The translations under genes and the position numbers were made by a program. Below, one piece after another: positions 1-12,054 of a stretch of 64,000 nt of DNA (position 1 is its first letter; each line of letters starts with the position of its first letter). The notes beneath the pieces were generated by a model, which made no database searches, was not told the DNA's origin, and saw only the letters and a program-made list of their open reading frames with translations. The stretch covers positions 62,001-126,000 of the forward strand of contig NSJX01000027.1 of assembly GCA_002286715.1 (NCBI GenBank), given 5' to 3'. The stretch comes from Dentipellis sp. KUC8613. Lineage: Eukaryota > Basidiomycota > Agaricomycetes > Russulales > Hericiaceae.

Positions 1-2110
1 TCCAGAAGGCCCATTTCACCCAGCTGGCCTCCCCCTTCCGCTTCGGCGGCGGCGCTCTGCTGCCTTGCAGCGATAGTGCCTACATCGTCTTGTGCGGTAG
101 GGTGCGTGGGAGAAGGAACCGACCGAACTTCGGTGCAGTTTAGCAAGTCCAGTGTTACGATCCCTCTCCCCCCACCCGGAGCAATCCAGGAGAGCAGAAG
201 CATGTGCGGGTAAAGGAGAGCTTGGCATCTTTGCCACCGATATGGCGCCGGTGCGTGCACGTTGAGATACCATAGCAAACCAATTCGAAGGGGCTGCCAA
301 AAGTGAAAGTTAGCGAAGAATTCTTATAACGTTCAGTAGTGCAAACCAAGATCAGGAATATGAACATGATGAGAGACGGAAGATAAGATTCAATTGGTAG
401 GAGGAATCACGTGCTTGATGAATTCAACTGGACGTAAACTCACCTCCCGATTCGCATTTGCGTATGGTCCCAGTTCGGAAAGGTCGAATGGGGGAGGGAT
501 AATGCTGCTACTGAGCGAAGTAGTATTTGTGCGTGGGGTGGCGAGAAGGGCGGAGTCGTGACTTGAACGGGCGGTACCAAACGTAGTGCTCCCTCGGCCT
601 GGTCCACTTGCATCGGTCGTCGCAGAGTCTCGCAGTCTTATGCTACCTCTTTCAGCCCGACGTCTGAGGCTGAAGAGGCCATCACCTGAGGGAGAAGGCT
701 CAGTCTGTCTAGATGCCGAGACACCTTGCTGCCCAGGAGAAATCGCGCTGGACTTTCCTGGCGGAGCTCGCTCCTTCCAGGCCGCGACGATGTTGCGGAC
801 TGAAGTCAAAGGAGACCGGGGCGACGTCTGAGGCCTCCTAAGGCCAGGAGCCGCCGGAGTGGCGGTGACTGTGTCGCTGCTGGTGTAGAATGACGTTGAT
901 GTGAAGGCACTGGATGTGAAGTTGTTTGTGAGAGTTGTCCTAGACTCCTCGCCTGAGGAGCTGGTTTGCTGAGGAGGTGTCAAGACAGAAGAAGAGAGCA
1001 TCGAGGACGTGCCAGTCCTGCTTTTCGAAGGCGAAGAGGGCCGAGAGCCATAACTACTACCGTAACCATAGCTCGTTCCACTACTTGTTCCGAATGTCGG
1101 CATGGATTGGCTGGTGGAGGTATACGGGCTCGGAGATCGCGGGCCAGACGGTGCAGAGAGGGTACGGCTGTGACCGTAGCTACTGCTGCTGCTTGCGGAT
1201 GTCGACTTCTTGTCCTCGAAGAAAGCGATCAAGTCGCCAGCGCGACGACCTGGAGGGGGTATTGCGCGATCGCCCGAAGCCGGTTCGGTAGCACCGCGAA
1301 CGTGAGGGGACGAGCGGCCTAGAGCAGCCGAGTTGGGTCGTGGCCCCGAGAGGTTATAGGATGTTGGACGCGAGGACGGGTTTTCTGTGCGCTCCGTGAT
1401 GGTACTCAGAATCCTACCATCACGAAGCGTGTTAGTGAAGGGGATATAGCTGGAAGTGTTGCTTGTGAATGTTGGGGAGGTAGCCGAACCGCTCAAGTAA
1501 GAGGAAGGCGTAACAGAGGATGATCCCCGGGACCATTCCGTGAGCGCATCTTCTGTGTGTGACAGTTCTTCATCAAGGTTAGTGAGGGCATCCTCGACTT
1601 CGGCGGCATCGTCAATTGAGTTGTCGTCAGAGTAGGTATAAGTATCAGAGCCGGAGCCCCGATATCGAGAGGGGGACGGGGATACCACAATCCGACGCAT
1701 TTGACGGCCAGAGGATACATCGTCACTGTCCGACGAGTGAGAAGGTGTCCCTGCAACAAACATGTTAGTGACCGACCAAAAGATTGGGACGCCAGTACAG
1801 GCAATCTGGACATGAACAGAGACCGTACGCCTCCTTCGCATCAGTTGGTACCATAGTTGCATCCCAGATGCATGCCCATCCTCCCCACCCCACTTCAACC
1901 GACGAATCGTGCCTCATGCACCTCGTCGAACAAGCACTGTGCCACATGCAATTTGAAAGGAATACTGAGCTCACCTGAGCGGGATGAAGCGGAGTATCTC
2001 GATATTGAGAGAGGCGTTGCAGCAGATTGCGTTAAAGACGAGAATGTTGCAGTTCCAAAGAGGGGCGAGCGAGGGCCCGACCTCGAGGGATCTGAGGAAT
2101 AGCTTGACAT
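1..2110 (-). CDS. PH-domain protein, large, N-terminal part (cut by left edge)
   Basis: Exons 2110-1975, 1750-444 and 293-1 join in frame (phase-1 then phase-0 introns) and the reading frame is still open at base 1. The first roughly 480 residues are Ser/Thr/Pro-rich and look disordered; they include short conserved-looking islands (AGDLIAFFED near 1210, SVRNIVAAWKERAP near 790). Exon 3 encodes LRIGLLWYLNVHAPAPYRW followed by a beta-rich stretch with ALLYPHMLLLSWIAP and GRGIVTLDLLNCTEV, which I read as a pleckstrin-homology-like domain of a large family of fungal proteins of unknown role. The start MSSYSSDPS is chosen because it is the first ATG of the spliced frame and no upstream coding exon is visible. 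The promoter is shared with RBX1. Function is not known; the rest of the protein lies outside the window. Confidence 0.7.
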
Positions 2111-2595
2111 AGTTGTTTCTGTAAAAATCGAAGGGAGTTAGTACATATTCAAGACGTCGCCCAGAGCGAAGAAGAAGCGTAAGGAGCCAAAAGGCAGCGC
2201 CACTGAACGACGAGGACCAACTCGAACCAGCGACAGCTCGACGTTTAGGGCAGGTCAACTCGTGTACGCGTCTTGTCATGTGACTGCGTTACGTTCCTTG
2301 GGCCTCTGCTGCCTCCTTCCTGGCTTTTCAGTTCTCTACCCTCTTCAAAGCCTCCATATTTTCAGCATGTACAAGGAATAATCTCTCTAAACTGTTCTTG
2401 TGTGCTCAGAATTAAGCAGTTTCAAGAGATCTGAGCAGAATACATAGCACACGGCTCGTAACGTATCAATTATGTAATCCATGACAAACGCGGGTTATAC
2501 TGGTGAGGTCGTTTCTGAAGACCGCCACAGCGACTGCTCTTCCACGAGCGGCCACCTTAAAGCATCCCCGTCTGACTTGTCTGATCTCCTCCATC
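2111..2595. promoter_or_regulatory. Divergent promoter region, PH protein / RBX1
   Basis: A 485-bp stretch lies between the two divergent start codons. It must hold both 5' UTRs and core promoters. No clear TATA box or other gene is seen. Confidence 0.4.
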
Positions 2596-3229
<634 letters not shown>

Positions 3230-3596
3230 GCTGTCGTCGATCCAATAGAGTCCCGTGTATACTACCCGTCCCCGAAATTTCTCGTTTGCTTATCTTGTTC
3301 TTGTGCTGTCTCCCAATCCCATGCATCATAATGTACAACAGAATCTGTTAGTGTAGCCCAGAAAGCTGTCCGATCTAAAGTGATCACGCATGTCTGCCCC
3401 CACTCCAAACGGCTGAGACAAAGGATACCTACGGCAGACAAACCACGCGGTCAGCTCACGACGCGCGTCGCGATCGGGTGCGGAAATCAGCAGTACTTGT
3501 TACATGGGCGGCCTCTTGCGGTCATTTGATTGAAGTCCTTCCTACTTCTTTCAAGTTCAATCCGCCGGAGCCTGACATATCAGCTTTCGACTTGAC
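3230..3596. other. Intergenic, RBX1 3' UTR to TBCC promoter
   Basis: No coding signal is seen in this 367-bp spacer between two tandem plus-strand genes. Confidence 0.4.
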
Positions 3597-4830
3597 ATGG
3601 CCGAACCTGGTGGACGAGCACTCGCCCTGGAACTGTATTCCCAATTTCAAACATCTAGCACTGGTCTCGTCATTCTTCGTCGCGCAATGAATGCATTCTC
3701 ATTATCGTTCTACAGCCTTGGCGGCTAGTCTCGAAGCAGCGAAGGGAAATGCCCATCCCGATATCGGGGATTTATCCATCCAGGCTGCAAAGCTCAGAAA
3801 GCTCTTGGTGGATGCAACTCATATCCTTCCCTCTTATGATCAGCGCCAATGCGAAGCGGTACGTTCAGATCTACCTTATAGCGACATATCCTTATATACA
3901 CCGCCGAGCAGCAAATGACCGCTTTAGAAGGCCTCCTGGAGGACCTTCGATCTTCTACTACGGCGAAGCCGAAATTCTCTTTTAAGCGCAAAGCCCCTTC
4001 GTCGATCCCTCCGAAAGACGTACTGTCTACATCCATTAAGCCGGCACCGACGGCACCTGCACCTGCAGATTCGCATCCCCATACGAGCACATCGCCCTCG
4101 ACGTTCCTGACACTCAAAGATCAGTCAAACAGCCACATATCCCTACAAGCCCTGCCGCTAGCGTCAAAAGCGTCTGCTTTGTCCAACCCGGATCTAACAA
4201 TTTCCAACGTGAATCATTGTGTTGTAGACCTATGCATGCCTGTCGAAGGCATCTCCCTCGCGCCGCCTTTTTCTACTCTCCACATTCGAGATGTCCACGA
4301 CTCTATTCTCATCTTGCCCATCATCAGTGGCAGCGTGATGCTGCACAATCTGCAAAGATGTGTTCTCGCTGTCGGCTGTCATCAAGTACGTTCTACGGCG
4401 GTGACCCGTCTACTAAGCTCTAGTGACTCACTGACACGATCCTTGGCACTTTCAGTTTCGCATGCATTACTCTATGGCTATAGACGTGTACCTTAAGATA
4501 CCCTCCAATCCAATAATTGAGCATTGCTCTAGGATACGATTTGCACACTACCCGCCCTCACTCCTGGAGTTCTCACGGGCTCCTACAACTGGGTTTCCTC
4601 AGGACGTGAGTAGCTGTCTTGACGGAATGATGATCTTGAGAACTGAATTGTCCACGCAGAAGCAGGACTTCGCCGTACAAGATTTCTCCCATATCCGTCC
4701 AACACAGTCCCCCAATTGGTCTCTCATCGAGGATCAGTCACTTCTGCAAGATTGGTCAGAACCTAGGATACAATCACCGACGTCCTTGGACGACGTCTTG
4801 TACCGCCTTCTGCCATCAGCATCTAAATGA
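3597..4830 (+). CDS. Tubulin-binding cofactor C (TBCC domain)
   Basis: Exons 3597-3663, 3716-3858, 3912-4385, 4456-4605 and 4660-4830 give 334 aa. The N-terminus (ALELYSQFQ, then an alpha-helical region with IQAAKLRKLL) matches the spectrin-like part of cofactor C; the middle is Pro/Ser-rich; the C-terminal half is a beta-helical TBCC/CAP-like domain containing CVVDLCMP, LHIRDVHDSILILPIISGS, CHQFRMHYS and CSRIRFAHYP. In the family a catalytic Arg in the beta-helix (here in the QFRMH region) acts as GAP for beta-tubulin during alpha/beta-tubulin assembly. The first intron uses a weak donor (GTCTCG), so that boundary is less sure; the others are canonical. Confidence 0.85.
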
Positions 4831-5746
4831 AGTTGTAAGAATCTGTGCACCTTTCCATAATCCGTCTGAACATGTCAAAGAGCAATAGATTGCACCTCAT
4901 ACTGGCTGTGAACTCAAGTGCCAAGGTCGTGAGTCGTTGCGAAGGTGCACCCTTGCTTCTCGGATTCCAATTCAAGGTCATCGTGTGACCTTGATTAGTT
5001 CAAGTGAACAACAACTGGCCACGAGCTCGATCGGAGTCGGTGTAAGTGCAGGTGTATAATTCCGGCAATTACAAAATAAACAGCAAGCATGCAATCACGC
5101 AGACTTTACGGCACCCATAATCAATGCCTTGTCATGGGCGCAGATGGATACGGATGACTGGTGAAAGAAATCTAGGTCTATTGCATAGCGACCCGCAGTA
5201 GCAGAGGACGTCCGCCGAGAGCACATGATAGAAAGATTATAAAAATCTCAACTCGGTCCTGGCTGGCCGCTGAAACAGTTTGGCATCTGCCAAGGGTAGG
5301 CCCATGAAACTCTTCTGTCGTAAGGGGGCGGATGTTCGTTGAAACCTGGACGGAAGTCAGACGTACATCCCAGAAAAGTGAGGATATCACCAAATGAGCG
5401 CGCGCACTGCCATGAAATCAGTGATTTGACCGCATCGTTGAGCTGTGCATTCTATGCTCTGTATCCCACATCTGTGACATCCCGAAGTGCGCTTTCTCAG
5501 GTCAACCTCGTTCGTCGGCAGACGCATATAAATTACGGCCCGCCATGGGGTTCCTCGGCAGTTACCAAGCCCTTCTTCTTGCGGCCTGCTCGAATTCTTT
5601 CATAGACCACCACATCCACGGCCCAGCTTGACGTTGGCCCGATACCCCCACCTCTTTCCTTTGACTTCGTCCGTTCTTTGACTTGTCGTGTCGCTTTGGA
5701 ATACCGGAATCAGTAACCCGTCACTCTTAATTGAAGCTCTTGAATC
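4831..5746. other. Intergenic spacer
   Basis: This 916-bp stretch contains only short unsupported open frames in both strands, none with recognisable domains or consistent splice sites. I see no RNA gene or repeat in it. Confidence 0.4.
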
Positions 5747-6142
5747 ATGTCGGACGGTTGTGAATGCTGCGTAGGTATCTTTGGGGTTTGCTGTATGTCG
5801 TCCACTACCGCCTCCCATTCCCCTCACCGCTGAGCAGTCCTTCCTGTCCATCAGGCATTGCCATCTTCTCAACAATGCAAGCCTTCTGTGGAGTTGGTGA
5901 GTAAATCAATGGCTCTCCATCGTTCATGAGGTCACATGTTACCCCCCACAGGCCCGTCGTACTCAGGCTGCTGCACATGTGGGAGCAAGTCAGAGTTTGA
6001 TCGCGAGTTCAATTCAGAGAACACGGAGTCCGAACCACCTCTGAATTTCGAGCCCGGACCCACCAGCGACATGGTAGAGCGCCAGAACCCGATTGAGCCA
6101 CCACCGGGCGCGGAGGCGAGACGACTCAGCTCCGCGGATTAG
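5747..6142 (+). CDS. Small cysteine-rich protein of unknown function
   Basis: Exons 5747-5792, 5855-5896 and 5952-6142 join in frame through introns of 62 and 55 nt with good donors (GTATGT, GTGAGT) to give 92 aa. The N-terminal third is Cys-rich with paired cysteines (MSDGCECCVG, GVCCIAI, SGCCTCGSKSEF); the rest is acidic and Pro-rich, ending EARRLSSAD. No signal peptide is evident, so a cytosolic, possibly metal-binding or membrane-anchored (acylated Cys pairs) protein is conceivable, but this is inference. Both introns fall between Cys-containing segments, and the frame is open only when spliced, which favours a real gene. Confidence 0.5.
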
Positions 6143-6901
6143 CGTGGTTTGTAGATGATGCTTACACGGCTTTCGTGCGTCCGCATTTCTTGGCACCCGC
6201 TCCTTCACTCTCATACTTACACTATACGTTCTGCATAGGTTGAACGCCAGATACCCAACACATGCCTCACACGCTGTTTGGCTCGAAGTCTTGAGCTCAA
6301 TTATATGTACCACCGACTCCGGAGTCCGGTGATGGCAGCGGAGGATGGATGGTCATGAATCCGGAGGATGGGTTCACACACTCGTCTTGTGTCCAACCCA
6401 CCCATTCCTTACACCACATCCCTCGTTATCAAGAAGTCTACTCATTGCATGATGCCAAACCCGCAGTTTCTGCCTGTTTTTAGGCCAATAACGCCCTATA
6501 CGTTCGATGAGCGCGAGTCTAGAAACGAAGAGTGCTGATTGGCTGCGCGACGCTGCAATGGGCCGCACGTGAGTATGAAAGCGCGCGAGACGACCCTGCG
6601 CGGCGATGCTGCAACATATGAGGGTACCGTACATGTCCACCCAGTCTGGCGTACGCCAACATATTGCTGCACTGTCATCGGATGACATCGAAATTGCTGG
6701 TCAACGTCGTACTTAGTTGCGTGCGCAGTCCGGGATGAGCCCGTCGGAAGCGGTGCCCCCGACGGCCATGAGCGTCAAGCCTGTATATATAAAGCCACTG
6801 TATCCTGGAGCACAAGTTCGTCAGTCAAGGTGAGTTAGCTTTTCTCTCATCTCCTCCTCGCAGTACTAACAAATCATCCAGCTATTTAGTCGAAGTACAC
6901 C
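6143..6901. promoter_or_regulatory. Upstream region of methyltransferase 1 with TATA box
   Basis: No gene is seen in these 759 bp. A strong TATA-like element (tatatataaa) lies at 6784-6793, about 110 nt upstream of the methyltransferase ATG, and fits the core promoter of that gene. Confidence 0.5.
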
Positions 6902-8050
6902 ATGGCCAACGTCAACCCTGCCCCGATTCCGGAACGCTACATCGTGCCCATCGATGTCAACAAGTACGATCTTAACGAAGAGGAAACTGCATTCTTCAAA
7001 CAGCAGACTGGCATTACGGACGATGAAAAGCTGAAGCAGCATATCATCACCGCACAGGCCGAAGCCTTCGCTGTGAGCAATGGGAGCGCATTCGACTCAG
7101 TTTTATTATTTCTAACAATGATATTCAGGTATACCCATACCCATGCATCCGGCGTTTCGCTTTCGCCAAGTAAGAAAGCTTCATACCTCATCTGCATGCC
7201 TTGACATTCTCTCCAGATTGAAGATCGCCAAGCTCCCCGCATACCCCGCCTTGCTGAAACTCGGCAAGGAGAGGGAAGGCGCCATCTTCCTCGATATTGG
7301 GTGCTGCTGTAAGTGACATCTATCTGGTCCAGACACCTTCGATCGATTCTAAGGATGAACCCCACCCCTAGTTGGTAATGACGTGCGCAAGGCCGTCGCC
7401 GACGGCTATCCCGTGCAGAACGCCGTTGCATCGGATCTGCAGCCAGGTACAGCACACCCAGGAATTCACCTCTATCGCCCATGTCTCACTGCGACTTTGC
7501 TCCCTGATCAGGATTCTGGGAGCTGGGGCACAAGCTCTTCAACTCGACCCCCGAGAGCTTCCCCGTGCCCTTCATCGCCGGCGACGCGTTCAACCCCGCG
7601 CACCTCGAGATCGTCCCGCCCTTCACGCTCAAGGCGCCCCCGACGACGCCCCGGCCGGACCTGAAGACGCTCACGTCGCTGAACCCGCTGCGCGGGCACG
7701 TCGCCGCGATCCACGCGTCGTCCTTCTTCCACCTCTTCGACGAGGAGCAGCAGTTCAAGCTCGCGCAGGCGACCGCGGGGCTGCTCTCGCCCGAGCCGGG
7801 CTCGATGATCTTCGGGATGCACGGCTCGCGCCCGACGAAGGGCTTCCGCATCTCGTCCGGCAGCGGGCACACGATGTTCTGCCACGGGCCCGACAGCTGG
7901 CGCGAGCTCTGGGACGGCGAGATCTTCGAGAAGGGCACGGTGCGGGTCGAGACGAAGCTCGTCGAGGTGCCGGACGAGGCGGATTTCAAGGAGACGATCG
8001 TGCCGGACGGCAAGCGCTACTGGCTCGGCTGGTCTGTCACCAGGCTGTAG
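6902..8050 (+). CDS. AusD/Trt5-like SAM-dependent methyltransferase, paralogue 1
   Basis: Exons 6902-7072, 7129-7169, 7217-7308, 7372-7446 and 7512-8050 give 305 aa. The class I methyltransferase signature is IFLDIGCCFGNDVRKAV (motif I, spanning the third intron), then PVQNAVASDLQ (acidic end of beta-2) and a C-terminal part with HVAAIHASSFFHLF and GHTMFCHGPDSW. Length and layout resemble the fungal methyltransferase family represented by AusD and Trt5 of meroterpenoid clusters; the substrate cannot be told from sequence. No terpene cyclase or PKS is next to it, so the gene is not in an obvious cluster. The adjacent gene (8484-9652) has identical intron positions and phases, so the two arose by tandem duplication. 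Confidence 0.8.
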
Positions 8051-8483
8051 ACGGCGGGCGTGCGAGCTGCAGAAGTCTCGCGAGGCGTGAATGTGGGTGT
8101 TTCTGTAATAGATGTTTACCACGCAAGCTGCTGCTTCGATGCAGATAGCTATAGCTACAGATCAAATAGAATCGGATCGGATAAAGTAGACCTTCCGCGT
8201 CTCCCAAGGCCATTGCAGCGCTTCTCGGTCTGAGTCGATTCGGAAGAACCCTATGACACCATCGTCGCCCAAATATAAACGTTCTCAGCACGCACGCTCA
8301 CTGGCCAGCAGGATACCAAAATACACACCATCGGCCGTCGGCTCTCCTGTCCCCACGTTCCCTCAAGCTCAGGCACGTCCTTTAACACACACGTAGTATT
8401 TAGCAGCAAGCTTTTGCTCCCGCGTACCAAGATAGCACTGACTTCGCCCGCCGTCCTTCGTAGCAGATTGCACTTTGTTCACA
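8051..8483. promoter_or_regulatory. Spacer between tandem methyltransferases
   Basis: This is the 3' UTR of the first copy and promoter of the second. A TATA-like aaatataaac occurs at 8271-8280, about 200 nt before the second ATG. Confidence 0.4.
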
Positions 8484-9652
8484 ATGGCCACTGGCAACCC
8501 GCCTCCCCCGCCCGAGCGCTACCTCGTCGAGCTCGACGAATCGCGCTACAAGCTTGACGAGCAGGAAAGCACGTTCTTTAAGCAACAGACTGGGATCCAA
8601 GATGACGCCGAGCTGAAGAAGCACATCGTCGCTGTCCAGGCGGACGCATACGCCGTAAGTACTGGGCAGGCGCAACACCGCCCATCTCACGCTTACTCTG
8701 AATGCTTCCCAGATCTATCCCTACCCGTGCATCCGCCGGTTTGCGTTTACCACGTAAGTAAAGCTGGGACCCTGTTTCGCGCAATAAGTGTGTCTAGGCA
8801 TACTGACGGCCCCTCAAGCCTCAAGATATCGCGCCTCTTCGCGTACAAAGACCTGCTGAAGCTCGGAAAGGAGCGCGAAGGCGCCATCTTCCTCGACATC
8901 GGCTGCTGCTGTGAGTCTAGATAGTCAAAGACCGAAGCGTCTCGCGCTACGACCGTGATTGACGCGCATATATGCAGTCGGCAACGACGTGCGCAAGGCC
9001 GTCGCAGACGGCTACCCCGTCCAGAATGCAGTAGCCTCCGACCTCCAACAGGGTAAGCATCCCTAATCCTTATCACCATCCCAAAATATAGCGCGCCTCA
9101 CGTCTATTACCCTGTGAACCAGGCTTCTGGGACCTCGGCCACAAGCTCTTCAACTCGACTCCAACCACCTTCCCCGTCCCCTTCGTTCCGGGCGACGCAT
9201 TCGACGCCTCGCACCTCACCACCGTGCCCCCCTTCACGCTCACCTCCCCGCCCAGCACTCCCGTCCCGGACCTACAATCGCTCACCTCGCTGAACCCCTT
9301 GCTCGGACACGTCTCCGCAATCCACGCCTCCGCCTTCTTCCACCTCTTCCAAGAGGACAAACAACTCCAGCTCGCGCGCGCGCTCGCCGGGCTGCTCTCG
9401 CCCACCCCCGGGTCGCTCATCTTCGGGCAGCACAGCGGGCTGCCGGCGAAGGGGCACCGCGCGGAGATCTTCTACGGGCAGGCGATGTTCTGCCACTCGC
9501 CGGACAGCTGGCGCGCGCTGTGGGACGGGGGGGTGTTCGCGAGGGGCACGGTGCGCGTGGATGCCGAGCTGACCGAGGTGACGCGGGACTTCCCCGGGTT
9601 TGCGCCGGATGCGCGGTTTTGGATGTTGACGTGGTCGGTGACGAGGCTGTAG
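8484..9652 (+). CDS. AusD/Trt5-like SAM-dependent methyltransferase, paralogue 2
   Basis: Exons 8484-8654, 8713-8753, 8819-8910, 8978-9052 and 9123-9652 give 302 aa. The first four exons have exactly the lengths of those in the upstream paralogue (171, 41, 92 and 75 nt). Motif I is IFLDIGCCFGNDVRKAV, the conserved cores HVSAIHASAFFHLF and GQAMFCHSPDSW are kept, and the protein ends LTWSVTRL as its sister does. The ATG at 8484 (MATGNPP) is preferred over an in-frame ATG 9 nt upstream because it aligns with the sister start. Exon 5 is very GC-rich in both copies, with strongly biased third positions. Substrate unknown; divergence between the copies is mainly in the C-terminal third. Confidence 0.8.
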
Positions 9653-9901
9653 GCCTAGGGTGAAGTGAGAAGAGAAGAGAAGAGGCATAAGTACCTGTGT
9701 AATTTTATATCATAGGATTGAGTTGTGGAGGTTGGAATGCGATGTTTGACTGGGTGGTTTATAAAGACATCGGTATATAACTACAGACATCAGCTATTGG
9801 ACAAATCGCGCAATACAGACTGTCTCCTTTGATTTGATACTTCCTTTCGCGTCCCCGGATCCCCCTGATACAGCTGGTCGTCGATAGTTATACAGGGGTA
9901 T

Positions 9902-11636
9902 TTACAGGCGGTCTGGATGAAGGATGTCAGTGAGTGTATGTACCGTAATGTGAGGAACGGCTACTTACTGACGTTGCCGAGATCGGCGCAGGCAACCTTG
10001 ACACGCTCAGCGAGCGTCTTCTCGCCCTCACGGACCCACACACGCGGGTCGTAGAACTAGATTAAGACTCAGTAACGATCGTCAACTAGCTCCATTTGCG
10101 ATTGGCTAACCTTCTTGTTCGGCTTGTCAGCACCGTCAGGGTTGCCGACCTGCGTGAGGAGGTAGTCCTTCTTCTTGAAGACGAAGTCCTGTGACAGAAA
10201 ATCGGATGAGAAGCGAACGCAGTAAGTAGGCGTGTGAGTGCTTACACGGATACCAGCGAGGTAAGCGAACTGAGTGTCTACACAGCTCGGGTTAGGTTTT
10301 GAATGAGAGACTAGCCGAAAATGCATACCAGTGTCAACGTTCATCTTGACGACACCATTCTCGACGGCAGTCTTGATCTCCTCCTTCGTGGAGCCAGATC
10401 CGCCATGGAAGACAAGGAACCTATCACGGACCCGGTCAGCACACGGAACCTCAATATCGGACATGCATGCATGCTCACAGGGGCTGCTCGACCTTGCCGC
10501 CGATCTTCTCCCGGGTGTACGCCTGGTGCTTCGCGAGGAGTTCGGGGTGGAGTCGGACATTGCCAGGCTTGTAGACGCCGTGCACGTTTCCGAACGCGGC
10601 GGCGATGCTGAAGTTGGGGCTGATCTTGCTCAGCGCGTCGTACACGTCGTGGACGTCCTCGGGCTGGGTGTAGAGGCTGTTGTTGTCAACGCCGGTGTTG
10701 TCGACACCGTCCTCCTCGCCACCGGTGATGCCGATCTCCATCTCGAGCCAGATGCCGAGCGGTGCCATGCGCTTGAAGTACTTGACACAGGTCGCGATGT
10801 TCTGCTCCTTGGGCTCCTCGGAGAGATCGAGCATGTGAGAGGAGAACAGCGGCTCCTGGTGCTCCTTGTAGTAGGCCTCGTCGGCCTCAAGCATACCATC
10901 GAACCAGGGGAGGAGCTTCTCCGCGCAGTGATCCGAGTGGAGGATGACGGGACTTGAGGAGGAAAGCCGCATACATGAGCGTCCGACCCGGAGCGGAGGT
11001 GCGTGCGGACTTACACGCCATATGCCTTGGAGACGGTGCGGATATGGTGGGCGGCGGCGACAGCGCCGGCGATAGACGCCTGCTGCTTGTCGTTGGCGAG
11101 ACCCTTGCCTGCGAAGTAGGCGCTGCCGCCCTGCGAGACCTGGAGGATGATGGGCGACTTGACATCGCTGTTCGGAGAATGTTACATGATGTCCTTCGAG
11201 CCGACGCGAACGGGAACTGACCGAGCGGCCTCGAGGACAGCGTTTGCGGTCGAAGAGGAGGTTACGTTCTGAAACAGCACTGTTCAGAAGTGGTACGATA
11301 TGGGCACTATCGATAGCGACTTACGATGGCCTACGGATTGAGACGCGTCGGTGAGATCGATGGCGCGACGAAGCTCGAGAGAAACATACCGGGATAGCAA
11401 ACTGGAGAGGGGGGAGAGCACCGTGGTCAGTCAATGCAAATAAGAGCAGATCGAGAGCCTCAGCGCGCTCCGATCTTGTAAAAAACCTACGTGGTTAGCC
11501 TTTGCATATTCGAAGACTTTGCGAACGTTGTCGCCAGTCAAGACGCCAGCCTGGATGCGCCAGCGATCCTGTTCAGCATTCAGATCAAAGAGCAGAAACA
11601 AAAGAAACATACAGGGACGATGTCGAGGATACCCAT
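9902..11636 (-). CDS. FBA1: Class II fructose-1,6-bisphosphate aldolase
   Basis: Twelve exons (11636-11613, 11550-11491, 11401-11390, 11330-11325, 11268-11222, 11167-11015, 10952-10479, 10420-10329, 10277-10246, 10188-10111, 10056-9969, 9912-9902) give 358 aa, the normal length. It cleaves fructose-1,6-bisphosphate to DHAP and glyceraldehyde-3-phosphate in cytosolic glycolysis. Zinc and substrate motifs are present: VPVILHSDHCAEKLLPW, MEIGITGGEEDGVDN, FGNVHGVYKPG, FLVFHGGSGSTKEEI and KMNVDTDTQFAY. The gene is unusually intron-dense at its 5' end, with exons of 12 nt (FAIP) and 6 nt (AI) needed to complete the universally conserved FAIPAINVTSSST segment, and a last exon of only 11 nt (NRL plus stop). 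High expression would be expected. Identification is certain. Confidence 0.97.
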
Positions 11637-12054
11637 TGCGATGAGAGAGGAGAGAGGAGATGGGGACCTGGGGAAGGCTGGGGACGGGTTTTTAGGCAAG
11701 CGCCGTTCCGACGGACCCGGGAGTGCCCAATTGACGTCAGGACGCCGGTGTCCCGCCGTGGGAATCTCGCCCCGAATGGTTTCCGCTTTCCACAGAAAAC
11801 ATATCTTTCTCAGTCCCTCCGCGGTATCGGCCAAGAGTACACCCACTGCCCTTGCCGCTCTCTCCTCAGGCTATTTCACGTGCCAGCCCTGCAGCACATC
11901 ATCTACCATCGCTGCAGCGCTCGTTCACCACGCTCTACGCACTTTCAGCTGATTGCACGCACGCAGAGGCTCTTATAAAAAGGCACATTGACCTGGAAAT
12001 CTATTGCGAAAAAGTACGGCAGCGTGCGATCAAACAAGCAATCTTGTACTCTGC
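11637..12054. promoter_or_regulatory. FBA1 upstream region / QCR8 3' region
   Basis: This 418-bp spacer lies between two minus-strand genes and should hold the FBA1 promoter. No further gene is seen. Confidence 0.4.

Noticed and set aside
10331..10957. 208-codon plus-strand frame
   Set aside because: It overlaps the long aldolase exon in antisense; composition follows the GC bias of FBA1.
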